Shown here: positions 30,221-40,752 of the stretch, piece by piece
How positions within the stretch are numbered: the first letter of the stretch is position 1
Layout of the letters: each line of letters opens with the position of its first letter
Assembly: GCA_024760905.1 (NCBI GenBank)
Contig: CM045735.1
Span: 10,630,749 to 10,694,748, forward strand
Origin: Plotosus lineatus
Lineage: Eukaryota; Chordata; Actinopteri; Siluriformes; Plotosidae
DNA length: 64,000 nucleotides
Direction of reading: 5' to 3'
The notes under the pieces: model-generated
Told to the model about the DNA's origin: nothing
The model's database searches: none
The model's input: the letters and a program-made list of their open reading frames with translations, nothing else
Position numbers and translations under genes: made by a program

Positions 30221-30509
30221 TGTTTTTACATTTAAAACATTTTTTTGCGGCATGTCTTCACCAGTTGTCGCGCATTGCTCAGTGTCGCCCTCTAGATGGC
30301 GGTCAGATACCATATAACAGTCCATTGCAGGCCCATCAAATCTGCTTTCAATCTGCTCTGAAACATTACCATATGCAGATGAAAGTTTACTGTTGATTAT
30401 GAAATTTATTTAAAATATGATCTCTCCAGACTGAATCCTGATGAGAATGAAGTGGTTGAACTGGTTGAACTCATGACCCCTGGGAACCAGTAGTGCTTTT
30501 GATCTGAGT
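30221..30509 (+). repeat. S1 array spacer, 5' part
   Basis: CGCCCTCTAGATGGCG at about 30285-30300, then TTGATTATGAAATTTATTT and a jump to CTGGTTGAACTCATGACCCC. Confidence 0.62.
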
Positions 30510-30930
30510 GGTACGATCGGCCTATGGTACACGGTACAATAGACATATGGTACATGGTACTACATGTATATATGGTATATTGTACATGGTACTATAGTTA
30601 TATGGTACATGCTACATGGTACTATAGGAATATGGTACATGCTACATGGTACTATAGGAATATGGTACATGGTACATGGTACTATAGGGAAATGGTACAT
30701 GATATGAAAGGCATGTGGTACATAGTACGATAGATATAGGGTACATGGTACTGTAGGTATATGGTATGTGGTACATGGTACTAGAAGTAGATGGTATATT
30801 GTACATGGTACTATAGGTATATGGTGCTTGATACTATAGGTATATGGGACATGGTACAATAGATTTATTGTCCACGGTACTATATTTATATGGTATATTG
30901 TACATGGTACATGGTATATGATACGTGAGG
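30510..30930 (+). repeat. GGTACATGG minisatellite 19
   Basis: About 18 units, including a triplication of ATGGTACTATAGGAATATGG near 30617-30690. The next tRNA is missing; S1-tail sequence follows. Confidence 0.82.
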
Positions 30931-30954
30931 TCAATGGTCAATAAACCTTTTTTT

Positions 30955-30982
30955 TTGCTGCTGCTGCTGCTGCTGCTGCTCT
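30955..30982 (+). repeat. (CTG)n microsatellite
   Basis: About eight CTG/TGC triplets, an expansion of the TTTGCTGCTGCACTG part of S1. Confidence 0.8.
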
Positions 30983-31255
30983 GTATTCATCTCACAAGGG
31001 AAATGATTTGTCTCTGCATTTAACGTCACAAATAGAGCACACCTCATACACTCATAACTCACACTCACACACACATTTGGGCACATGGAGAGCACACTTC
31101 CAAAAAATGGGATTTCTCATGTTTAACTTAAACTACAGCCAAATATGAGTACCCAACCGGTGCAGGACTCTGTCTCAGGCAGATTCTCCCATCATTCAGG
31201 TGAAAGCTGGTTGAACTCACGACCCCTGGGAGCTCGGTCTGCTTCCGATCTGAGT
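30983..31255 (+). repeat. S1 tail
   Basis: Antisense SINE tail, CACA tract and GACCGGTGCAGG-like block, as elsewhere. Confidence 0.6.
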
Positions 31256-31754
31256 GGTATTATAGGTATATGGTACACGATACAATAGATATATGGTACA
31301 TGGTACGATAGGTATATGGTATACTGTATATGGTATGATAGTTATATGGTACTAGTGGTATATTGTACATGGTACTATAGATATATCGTACAGGGTACAT
31401 GGTACTATAGGTATACAGTACATAGTACATGGTACGATAGGTACATGGTATATGGTACTATCGAATGATGGTACACTGGACAATAGATATATGGTACATG
31501 ATACTATATGTATATGGTACATGGTAGATGGTACTATAGGTATATTATACATGATACAAGAGGTATATGGTACATGGTACATGGTACGATAGGGAAATGG
31601 TACATGGTACGCTAGATATATGGTCCATGGTACTATAGATTTATTGTACATGGGACAATAGGTATATGGTATGTGGTACATGGTACGATCGGTCTGTGGA
31701 ATATTGTACATTGTACTATTGGTATATGGTCGCATTGGTATCTGGTACAGGGGC
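31256..31754 (+). repeat. GGTACATGG minisatellite 20 (longest)
   Basis: About 22 units over 500 bp, followed by (GTT)n. The reverse strand has a spurious 127-residue frame. Confidence 0.83.
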
Positions 31755-31805
31755 GTTGTTGTTGTTGTTGTTATGAAGAATCCAACCTGGTCAATGGGCT
31801 GTAGT

Positions 31806-31878
31806 GGGGGATTAGCTCAAATGGTAGAGTGCTTGCTTAGCATGCGAGAGGTAGCGGGATCGATGCCCGCATCCTCCA
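31806..31878 (+). tRNA. tRNA-Ala (AGC), G5 class
   Basis: Same sequence as 6859. The flank is GATGATGTTTTCTC with TTTT. Confidence 0.92.
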
Positions 31879-32229
31879 GATGATGTTTTCTCAAAACCGA
31901 ACTCTTCCTCATCAGAAAACCCTTCGAGTGCAACTACATCTCAGACGCTCCATGTTTGTGGAAATTCGAGTGAATCATCACTCTTATCACTCCATGAGCA
32001 AGAGGAAGCTGTTTGGCTATTTCAGTGCAGATGTAAATTAAGATAAAAGAAAGGAAAGAAAGAGTGAAGCCACACACAATATAGAATTCTCTATATTTTT
32101 CTATCAAATTGAGCAATGCGTTCATTGTTTGGAGAGAAATTTTTGCCTTTTTTATTCGTTTTGAATTATCGAATGTCATTTCTGAAATAATAATAATATT
32201 ATTAATATCAGTAAAGCCTTGATTAGCAA

Positions 32230-32292
32230 GGGGAATTGCTCAAATGGGAGAGCGCATGCATGAGGCAGTGGGATCAATCCCTGCATTCTCCA
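32230..32292 (+). pseudogene. tRNA-Ala (A5 class) with the anticodon loop deleted
   Basis: Only 63 nt. The usual GCATGCTTAGCATGCATGAG is reduced to GCATGCATGAG, a 9-base loss between two GCATGC repeats that removes the anticodon loop. One more base is missing near TAG. Acceptor and B box remain. Confidence 0.75.
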
Positions 32293-32654
32293 AGCACTTG
32301 TTTCTTTTTCAATTGAAAACATCTTTTGCGGCATGTTTTCACAAGTTGTCGCGCATTGCTCAGTGTTGCCCTCTCAATGGCACTCAGATACCACATAACA
32401 GTCCATGTGTGCAGGCCCATCAAATCTGCTTTCAATCTCCTCTTAAACATTATCAAGTCCAGATGAAACTTGACAGTTGATTCTGAAATTTATTTCAAAG
32501 ATGATCTCTCCAGAGTGAATCCTGATGAGGATGAAGTGGTTGAGAGAATTACACTGTATTAATCCCACAAGGGAAATTATTGCCTCTGCATTTAACCCGA
32601 CCAATTGAGCACACATAACACACTCATCACACACACACACACACACACACATTT
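32293..32654 (+). repeat. S1 array spacer
   Basis: TTGCCCTCTCAATGGCA (about 32367), antisense SINE tail, CACA tract to 32654, where the TIR element begins. Confidence 0.62.
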
Positions 32655-33674
32655 CAAGGGCATCGGCTGGAGGGGTGCACAGGGTGCACGTGCACACCCC
32701 CCCACCCCACAGCAGGAGTTGAGTTCCGCTGGACAAGAACTTACGTGTATTCACAATCTTATAAATAAACTTAATGACTGTTATTGAAGAGAAAGTGGGA
32801 GATAAGTTCCGCATGACTAAAGTCAGGTAGTAAACCGGAAGTTAACATGTAATGGGCACTGCGCATGTGCAAGCCCGAGCTGACCAATCTGCAATCAATG
32901 ACGAATACGTACTGTACCTTCTTTCGCCCACCTCACATATTATCAGTCAGCAATAATAGTTGAACACTGTCAATCAAACAAAGTGCGAGTGTGAGAATAA
33001 AGCACAGTTTGTTGGTACCGCCTTCGGTTCCTGCACATGTGTTTGAACACAAACATTGACGCACAGAGAATGAATGGCTAAAATAATCATAAGCCATCCA
33101 GCCTGGATCTGCAGCCTAATGGTTGGTAGTTTTATAAAATTAATAGTATGTTTTTGTGCTGTAAATATGCATTCATATTTGTTTGTGCCTTTGAATAGAT
33201 AAATAACTTTAGCTCAATTTGTAAATGTATTTAGCACGTGTACTTCCAGATGTACTTTTAAATACATTTGAGAATGTTTTTGGTTGAAGTATAATATTTG
33301 ATTCGTCTTCTGAGAGTAATAGATGAATCGTCTTCTGCTGAAAAACTGTGCGTGTTGTTGGCTTGAGATTCCATGTTGTTTATATCAGATTATATACTGT
33401 GATATGCATGCACTATATTTCATGTGGTACTTCGTACCAACCCAGTGACGTCACGGTAACAAGCACATAAAACGAAACCGCTGTGTGTGCAATGGTTTAT
33501 TTATGATATAAAATGTAAGCCACAATCGCTTCAATAAACTATACTTAAGCTACTGTCATCTTATTTGGTCGTCGTTTCATTTCTCCTTTAAGGCTTAAGC
33601 CTACAGCCCCTCGGACTCAAGTTCCGGTCAACCGAGATGTGCACCCCCCACGATCAGACCAGCCGACGCCCTTG
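32655..33674. mobile_element. 1.02-kb element with 16-bp terminal inverted repeats
   Basis: The ends are CAAGGGCATCGGCTGG (32655-32670) and, reverse-complemented, CAAGGGCGTCGGCTGG (33659-33674), 15 of 16 matching. Inside each end is a GGGGTGCAC word. The interior is AT-rich, holds two ATAAA-type poly-A signals (near 32994 and 33534) and no long open frame, so it is non-autonomous. No clear target duplication is visible (ACACATTT on the left, TCGTTCTC on the right). The superfamily is not assigned. Confidence 0.65.
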
Positions 33675-33681
33675 TCGTTCT

Positions 33682-33760
33682 CTGGTATTTGGTACATGGT
33701 ACTATAGGTATATGGTATATTGTACATGGTGCGATTGGTCGATGGAACATGGGTCATGGT
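33682..33760 (+). repeat. GGTACATGG minisatellite 21
   Basis: Three to four units, then GTTGTTGTTATTGTAATGAA. Confidence 0.72.
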
Positions 33761-33810
33761 TGTTGTTGTTATTGTAATGAAGAATCTTACCTGCCAGTCA
33801 TGCATACAGT

Positions 33811-33883
33811 TGGGGATTAGCTCAAATGGTAGAGTGCCTGCTTTGCATGAGAGAGGTAGTGGGCTCGATGCCCACATCCTCCA
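33811..33883 (+). tRNA. tRNA-Ala (TGC), G5 class, first base T
   Basis: Position 1 is T (TGGGGAT), so pair 1-72 is lost. The rest of the acceptor, anticodon loop TTTGCAT and T-stem GTGGG/CCCAC are intact. The anticodon stem CCTGC/GAGAG is weak. Confidence 0.65.
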
Positions 33884-34219
33884 AATGACCTTCTCTCTAA
33901 ACTGAACCTTTCCTCAACATCAAACCTGTTGAGTGTCATTTCAACATCTCAGAAGCTCAATGTTTGTAGAAATTTAAGCAAAATCATTGCTGTGATCACG
34001 ACACAAGCAGTCAAAATATGGTTGGTTACTTCAGTGCAGATGTAATCAAAAAATAATTTAACCCCACAAAATATATAATTATCTATGTTCGTCTCTCAAC
34101 TTGAGTAATGTGTTAACTGAGTGTAGATGAAGTTACTTTTTTATTAATTTTCAATTGAGAATGTAATTTTTCATATTAAATCATTCGTATTACTAATAAT
34201 AATAAAGCACTGACCAAAA
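33884..34219 (+). repeat. S2 array spacer, diverged
   Basis: Weak S2 (AATCATTGCTGTGATCACGA near 33982) and AT-rich DNA. No gene is seen. Confidence 0.55.
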
Positions 34220-34292
34220 GGGGAATTAGCTCAAACGGGAGAATGCATGCTTAGGATGCGTGCGGTAGTGAGCTCAATGCCTGCATTTTCCA
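34220..34292 (+). pseudogene. tRNA-Ala-like (A5 class), anticodon AGG (proline codon reader)
   Basis: Acceptor GGGGAAT/ATTTTCC closes with wobbles and G3.U70. The anticodon arm CATGC-TTAGGAT-GCGTG is well paired with U33 kept; anticodon AGG. The T-arm GTGAG-CTCAATG-CCTGC has an A-C mismatch, which weakens the B box. Confidence 0.62.
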
Positions 34293-34375
34293 GGCACTTG
34301 TGTCTTTTTTAATTTAAAACCTCTCTTGTGGCATGTTTTCACAAATTGTTGTGCATGGCTCAGTGTCGCCCTCTA

Positions 34376-37332
34376 GATGGCGGTCAGATACCTTAAACAA
34401 CAGGGTGCTGGTGGAAATTGGACGACTGTTGGTCGAAGACGTCGAAGAAGGAGAGGCGGGAAGCGTATCCGTCGGCAGAGAGAGAAGAGGAAAGGCATTA
34501 GTCGAGGACTGAAAGTGGGGACTTTGAATGTAGGAACTCTGACAGGAAAAGGTAGAGAGCTGGCTGACATAATGCAGAGGAGGAAGGAGGACATACTGTG
34601 TGTTCAGGACACCAGGTGGAAAGGTCGCAAAGCTAGAAGCTTCGAAGCAGGGCTTCAGCTGTTTTTTCATGGTGTGGATGGGAAGAGAAATGGTGTTGGA
34701 CTCATCTTGAAGGAGGAGTTTGTCAGGAATGTTCGAGAAGTGAAAAGAGTGTCAGACAGAGTGATGAGTCTCAAGTTTGAAATTGAAGGCGTGATGGTCA
34801 ATGTTGTTAGTGCTTTTGCCCCACAGGCAGGACGTGAGCGAGAAGAGAAGGAGAGATTCTGGAGGGAGTTCAATGAAGTGATGAAGAATACCCCCAGAGG
34901 TGAAAGAGTGGTCATTGGGGCAGACTTCAATGAACATGTTGGTGCAGGAAACAGAGGGGACGAGGACGTGATGGGCAGGTTTGGTATCCAGGACAGGAAC
35001 GCAGAAAGACAGATGTTGGTAGATTTTGCAAAAAGGATGGAAATGGCTGTGGTAAAATCTTTCTTCCAGAAGAGACAGAAGCATTGGGTGACTTATAAAA
35101 GCAGAGGTAGAAGCACACAGGTAGACTACGTCTTGTGTTGGTGATGTAATTTGAAGGAAGTCAGTGACTGCAAAGTAGTAGCGGGTGAGAATGTTGCCAA
35201 ACATGGTGGTGTGCAGGATGACACTTATGTTGAGTAAGGTGAAGAAGGCAAAGGCAGAGCAGAAGACAAAGTGGTGGAAGCTGAAAAAGGAAGAATGTCA
35301 TGTTGTTGTCAAGGAGGAGTTGAAACAGGCTTTGGGTGGTCAGGAAGTGCTTCCAGATGACTGGACAACTACAGCAAATGTGATCAGGGAGACAGGACGG
35401 AGAATACTTGGTGTGTCATCTGGAAGGAGAGGAGATCAGGAGAGTTGATGGTGGAATGAGGAAGTGCAGGAGTGTGTACAAAGGAAGAGGTTAGCTAAGA
35501 AGAAGTGGGACAGCGAGAGGACCAAAGAGAGTAAACAGGAGTACAGGGAGACACAGCGCAAGGCGAAGGTAGTGATGTCAAAGGCCAAACAGAGGGGGTA
35601 TGAGGACTTGTATGCTTGGTTGGAAAGGAAAGAGGGAGAAAATGATTTATACAGGTTGGCACAGCAGAGAAATAGAGATGGGAAAGACGTGCAGCAAGTT
35701 AGAGTGATTAAGGACAGAGAGGGAGATGAATTGACGAATGACAGAAGTGTGCTGGGAAGATGGAAAGAGTACTTTGAAGAGTTGATGAATGAGGAAAATG
35801 AGAGAGAGAAAAAAAGAGTAGAAGAGGTGACTGTTCAGGACCAGTAAGTAGCAAAGATTAGTAAGGGTGAAGTGAGGAGGGCATTGAAGAGGATGAAGAA
35901 TGGAAAGGCACTTGGTCCTGATGACATACCAGTGGAGGTATGGATGTGTCTTGGAGAGGTAGCAGTAGATTTCCTGACAAGAACATTCAACAAGGTCTTA
36001 GAGAGTGAGAGCATGCCAGAGGAATGGAGGAGAAGTGTGATGGTGTCCATTTTTAAGAACAAGGGAGACGTGCAGAGTTCTGGCAACTACAGAGGGATAA
36101 AGTTGATGAGCCATACAATGAAGTTATGGGAAAAATAGTGGAAGGTAGACTAATGGCAGAGGTCAGCATTTGTGAACAACAGTTTGGTTTCATGCCAAGA
36201 AAGAGCACCATAGATGCAGTGTTTGCCTTGATGATGTGAATAGAGAAGTCCAGAGAAGGTCAGAAGGAGCTGCATTGTGCCTTTGTGGATCTAGAGAAGC
36301 ATATGACAGGTGCTGAGAGAGGAACTGTGATACTGCATGAGTAAGTCTGGAGTGGCAGAGAAGTATGTTCGAGTGGTGCAGGACATGTATGAGAGATGTA
36401 AGACTGTGGCGAGGTATGCTGTCAGTGTGACAGAAGAGTTCAAGGTGGAGGTAGGACTGCATCAAGGGTCAGCTCTGAGTCCCTTCTTGTTTGCCATGGT
36501 GATGGACAGGCTCACAGACGAGGTGAGACAAGATTCCCCAAGAACTATGATGTTTGCAGATGACATTGTAATCTGCAGTGAGTGCAGAGAACAAGTGCAG
36601 GAAAATCTAGAGAGGTAGAGGTATGACTTGGAAAGGAGGGGAATGAAGGTTAGCCTCAGTAAGACAGAATACATGTGTATGAATGACAAGGACCCAACAG
36701 GAACGGTGAGGATACAGGGAGAAGAGATAAGGAAGGTGGAGGATTTTAAGTACTTCGGCTCAACAATCCAGAGCAGTGGAGAGTGTGGAAAAGAGGTGAA
36801 GAAGCGTGTGCAGGCAGGTTGGAATGGTTGGAGAAAAGTGTCCGGTGTGATAGGATGGTATCGGCAGGGTCGAAAGGAAAAGTGTACAAGATGGTGTTGA
36901 GGCCAGCGATGTTGTATAGTTTAGAAACAGTGGCCCTGGGGAAAAGACAAGAGGTAGAGCTGGAGGTAGCAGAGATTAAAATGTTGAGGCTCTCTTTGGG
37001 AACAACGAGGATGGATAGGATAAGGAATGAGCACATCAGAGGGACAGCACATGGAAGAATGGAAGACGTTTTGTAGCCAAAGTCAGAGAGGCTAGATTGA
37101 GATGGTTTGGACATATACAGAGGAGGGATAGTGAGTGTATTGGTCGTAGGATGTTGAGGTTGGAACTACCAGGCAGAAGGCCTAGAGGAAGACCGAAGAG
37201 AAGATATATGGATGTGGTGAAGGAGAACATGAAGGTAGTTGGAGTAAGAGCAGAAGATGAAAAGGATTGGGTGAGATGGAGGCAGATCATTTGCTGTGGC
37301 GGCCCCTGAAGGGAAAGCCGAAAGGAGAAGAA
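34376..37332 (+). mobile_element. RTE-type retrotransposon, longest copy, inactivated
   Basis: It starts inside S1, at GGCGGTCAGATACC. Frames in order: 34377-35144 endonuclease (basic start with RRRRRRRGG, GLKVGTLNVGTLTGKG, ILCVQDTRWKG where the usual QETRW has Asp for Glu, VIGADFNEHVGAG, STQVDYVLC); 35185-35847 linker; 35872-36138 RT fingers (ALGPDDIPVEVW, NYRGIKLMSHTMKLWE); 36337-36618 RT palm (GLHQGSALSPFLFAMVMD, FADDIVICS) closed by a TAG; 36628-37309 C-terminal region in two frames. It ends GGCGGCCCCTGAAGGGAAAG, then AAGAAG. Stops and frameshifts make it dead. Confidence 0.85.
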
Positions 37333-37530
37333 GCAATCTCTAAATTAAATCACTCTCCTCCTCGAGACAAAATAAAAGACTGGGTGTGGTTCAGTCTCCA
37401 TTCTGAGAATGGGTGGGTCAGTGCAGTATTCAGCATTAATATTATTGAAAAGAATGTTGAACAGGCTCCTTCTTAAAATAGGTCTTCATATACTTTTCTG
37501 TGTTGCTGTCATTTTTGTAAATTCAAACAA
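37333..37530 (+). repeat. DKIKDWVWFSLHSENGW unit, copy 3
   Basis: Frame AISKLNHSPPRDKIKDW continues to NIIEKNVEQAPS-stop. It follows directly on the RTE tail. Confidence 0.5.
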
Positions 37531-37608
37531 TGACAAAACATGGAGCTTCCAAGATGCAATTGCAGGGTTTTCTTATGAGGAACAGTTTGGTTCAGAGAAG
37601 ATGTTGCT

Positions 37609-37681
37609 TGGAGGATGTGGGCATCGATCCCACTACCTCTCGCATGCTAAGCGAGCACTCTACCATTTGAGCTAATCCCCC
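37609..37681 (-). tRNA. tRNA-Ala (AGC), G5 class
   Basis: Anticodon arm CTCGC-TTAGCAT-GCGAG and T-arm GTGGG-ATCGATG-CCCAC are perfect; D-stem GCTC/GAGT. Leader and minisatellite lie on its 5' side in reverse orientation. Confidence 0.92.
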
Positions 37682-37738
37682 ACTACACCCAATTAAGCAG
37701 GTAGGATTCTTTATACCAACAGCAACAACAGCAACTCC

Positions 37739-38160
37739 CATGGACCATCGGCCAATAGTACCATATACCTATAGTACCGCGGACAATAAATCTTTCGTAC
37801 CATGTACCATATATCTATCGTACCATGTACCAGATACCTATGGTATCATGTACCATATACCTGTAGTACCATGTACCAAGGACCATATACCTATAATACC
37901 ATGTGCCATGGACCATGCACCATATATCTATCGTACCATGTACAATATACCTGTAGTACCATAGACCATGTACCATATTCTTATTGGCCCATGTACCATA
38001 TACCCAGAATACCATGGACCATGGACCTACAGTACCATGTACAAGACCTATCGTACCATGTACCATGTATCATATAACTATCGTACCATGTACAATATAC
38101 CACATACATATCGTACCATGTACCATATATCTATTGTACCATGTACAAAATACCTATAGT
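37739..38160 (-). repeat. GGTACATGG minisatellite 22 (reverse)
   Basis: About 18 units in reverse orientation, ending at the reverse of the GGTGAAAGCTG block of S1 (38195-38225). Confidence 0.82.
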
Positions 38161-38224
38161 GAAACTCAGATCGGAAGCACTCCGCGCTCCCAGGGGTGGT
38201 GAGTTCAAACAGCTTTCACCTGAA

Positions 38225-38388
38225 TGCGAGGGCAGAGTACACCCTGGACAGCTCTTCAGGCCATCGCAGGGCAGGAAGACGCTGACAGCTATGCAGCTCC
38301 TCTTGTTGAAAGTCAGCAATGTTTCTTTTCCAGCCTCGCGCCAGAGACAGTAAGAGTCACGGCCAGTCTTTGATAACCCATCGATCGA
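38225..38388 (-). mobile_element. tRNA-derived SINE fragment
   Basis: Antisense body (GCAGAGTACACCCTGGACAG, CAGCTATGCAGCTCCTCTTG, CTTTGATAACCCATCG), truncated at both ends. Confidence 0.65.
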
Positions 38389-38431
38389 TATATGGTACTA
38401 CCGGTATATGGTACATGGTATGTTGTTGTTG
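38389..38431 (+). repeat. GGTACATGG minisatellite 23
   Basis: Two units, then GTTGTTGTTGTTATGAAAAA. Confidence 0.65.
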
Positions 38432-38470
38432 TTGTTATGAAAAATCCTACGTGCCACTCATGCATGTAGT

Positions 38471-38543
38471 GGGGGATTAGCTCAAATGGTAGAGTGCTTG
38501 CTTTGCATGCGAGAGGTAGTGGGATCGATGCCCGCATCCTCCA
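38471..38543 (+). tRNA. tRNA-Ala (TGC), G5 class
   Basis: Anticodon arm CTTGC-TTTGCAT-GCGAG, T-stem GTGGG/CCCGC, TTTT in the flank. Intact. Confidence 0.92.
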
Positions 38544-38770
38544 AGTGACATTTTCTCAAAATCGAATTGTTCCTCATCAGAAAACCCTTCCAGTGTCAGA
38601 ACAACATCTCAGAAGCTTGACATGTTTGGAGAAATTCGAGGGAATCATCACTGTGATCACGACAGAAGCAGGAGGAAGATGTTTGGTCGCTTCAGTGCAG
38701 ATGTTACATACTGTCATCAGAAAAAAAGACTTCAACCCCACAAAATATATGATGATTGATGATGATTTGC

Positions 38771-38864
38771 CATATGGTATGATAGTTATATGGTATACGA
38801 TATTATAGGTATATTGTACATGGTACTATCAATATCTGGTACAATCAGTACATGGTACATGGGA
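38771..38864 (+). repeat. GGTACATGG minisatellite 24
   Basis: Four units, fused directly to S2 (ATGATGATTTGC); the A5 tRNA and S1 are missing. Confidence 0.7.
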
Positions 38865-38912
38865 GTTGTTGTTCTTGTTATGAAGAATCCTACCTGCTTA
38901 ATTGGGTGTATT

Positions 38913-38985
38913 GGGGGATTAGCTCAAATGGAAGAGTGCTTGCTTAGCATGCGAGAGGTAGTGGGATCGATACCCACATCCTCCA
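38913..38985 (+). tRNA. tRNA-Ala (AGC), G5 class
   Basis: T-arm GTGGG-ATCGATA-CCCAC perfect, D-loop AAATGGAA, TTTT in the flank. Confidence 0.9.
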
Positions 38986-39433
38986 AGTGACATTTTCTCA
39001 AAACCGAACTCTTCCTCATCATAAAGCCCTTCTCGTGCAATTCCAACATCTCAGAAGCTCCATGTTTGCAGATATTTGAGTGAATCTGCTCCTAAACATT
39101 ATCATATCCAGATGAAACTTTACAGTTGATTGTGAAATTCATTTAAAATGTGATCTCTCCAGAGTGAATCCTGATGAGGATGAAGTGGTTGAGAGAATGA
39201 GAAGTTTAGACAATAAACTTTTTTTTTCCTGCTGCACTGTATTAATCCCACAAGGGAAATTATTGCATCTGTATTTAACCTGATCAGGTGATCACACATC
39301 ACATACTCATCACTCACACCCACATTTGGGCACCTGAAAAGCACACTTTCAAAAAATGGGATTATTCATGTTTAACTGAAACTACAGCCAAATATGAGTA
39401 CTCGACCGGTGCAGGACTCTGCATTCATTATTG
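38986..39433 (+). repeat. S2 start joined to S1
   Basis: S2 breaks at GAGTGAATC (39085) and continues as S1 from TGCTCCTAAACATTATC to GCAGGACTCTGCATTC (39426). Confidence 0.58.
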
Positions 39434-39792
39434 ATGAAGAGGATAGGGTGAGATGGAGGCAGATCATTTGCTGTGGCGACCTCTGAAGGGAAAGCCGAAA
39501 GGAGAAGAAGCAATCTCCAAATTAAATCACTCTCCTCCTCGAGACAAAATAAAAGACTGGGTGTGGTTCAGTCTCCATTCCGAGAATGGGTGGGTCAGTG
39601 CAGTATTCAGCATTAATATTATTGAAAAGAATGTTGAACAGGCTCCTTCTTAAAATAGGTCTTCATATACTTTTCTGTGTTGCTGTCATTTTTGTAAATT
39701 CAAACAATGACAAAACATGGAGATTCCAAGATGCAATTGCACTAAAAAGGGTTTTCTGATGGGGAACAGTTTGGTTCACAGAAGATGTTGCT

Positions 39793-39865
39793 TGGAGGAT
39801 GTGGGCATCGATCCCACTACCTCTCGCATGCTAAGCGAGCACTCTACCATTTGAGCTAATCCCCC
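39793..39865 (-). tRNA. tRNA-Ala (AGC), G5 class
   Basis: Identical to 37609-37681. Confidence 0.92.
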
Positions 39866-39929
39866 ACTACACCCAATTAAGCAGGTAGGATTCTTTATAC
39901 CAACAGCAACAACGGCAACTCCCACGGCC

Positions 39930-40344
39930 CATCGGCCAATAGTACCATATACCTATAGTACCGCGGACAATAAATCTTTCGTACCATGTACCATATATCT
40001 ATCGTACCATGTACCAGATACCTATGGTATCATGTACCATATACCTGTAGTACCATGTACCAAGGACCATATGCCTATAATACCATGTGCCATGGACCAT
40101 GCACCATATATCTATCGTACCATGTACAATATACCTGTAGTACCATAGACCATGTACCATATTCTTATCGGCCCATGTACCATATACCCAGAATACCATG
40201 GACCATGGACCTACAGTACCATGTACAAGACCTATCGTACCATGTACCATGTATCATATAACTATCGTACCATGTACAATATACCACATACATATCGTAC
40301 CATGTACCATATATCTATTGTACCATGTACAAAATACCTATAGT
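39930..40344 (-). repeat. GGTACATGG minisatellite 25 (reverse)
   Basis: Near-identical copy of minisatellite 22 (only a few substitutions seen). Confidence 0.82.
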
Positions 40345-40488
40345 GAAACTCAGATCGGAAGCACTCCGCGCTCCCAGGGGTGGTGAGTTCAACCAGCTTT
40401 CACCTGAATGCGAGGGCAGAGTACACCCTGGACAGCTCTTCAGGCCATCGCAGGGCAGGAAGACGCTGACAGCTATGCAGCTCTTCAA

Positions 40489-40537
40489 TGCTTGCTTTGC
40501 ATGCGAGAGGTAGTGGGATCGATGCCCGCATCCTCCA
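40489..40537 (+). pseudogene. 3' half of tRNA-Ala (TGC)
   Basis: Only bases from the anticodon stem onwards remain (TTGCTTTGCATGCGAG to CATCCTCCA). The A box is deleted; the parent is 38471. Confidence 0.8.
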
Positions 40538-40752
40538 AGTGACATTTTCTCAAAATCGAACTGTTCCTCATCAGAAAACCCTTCCAGTGTCATAACAACA
40601 TCTCAGAAGCTCGACATGTTTGGAGAAATTCGAGCGAATCATCACTGTGATCACGACAGAAGCAGGAGGAAGATGTTTGGTCACTTCAGTGCAGATGTTA
40701 CATACTGTAATCAGATAAAAAGACTTCAACCCCACAAAATATATGATGATTT

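Larger units (their letters stand above)
37256..38757 (+). repeat. Segmental duplication, copy A
   Basis: Matches 39434-40752 at a shift of about 2184 bp. It contains the last 75 bp of RTE, the DKIKDW unit, an inverted tRNA-minisatellite unit, a SINE piece and the tRNA at 38471. Confidence 0.78.
39434..40752 (+). repeat. Segmental duplication, copy B
   Basis: Copy of 37256-38757 with a deletion of about 165-195 bp (equivalent to about 38299-38493) that removed the 5' half of its tRNA. Confidence 0.78.

Noticed and set aside
32655..33674. Solo LTR of a retrovirus-like element
   Set aside because: There are poly-A signals, but the ends are 16-bp inverted repeats and not TG...CA, and no short direct duplication is visible.
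34377..37309. Host gene of the craniofacial development protein 2 type
   Set aside because: The similarity reflects RTE origin. The copies have frameshifts, RTE tails and target duplications, and no introns.
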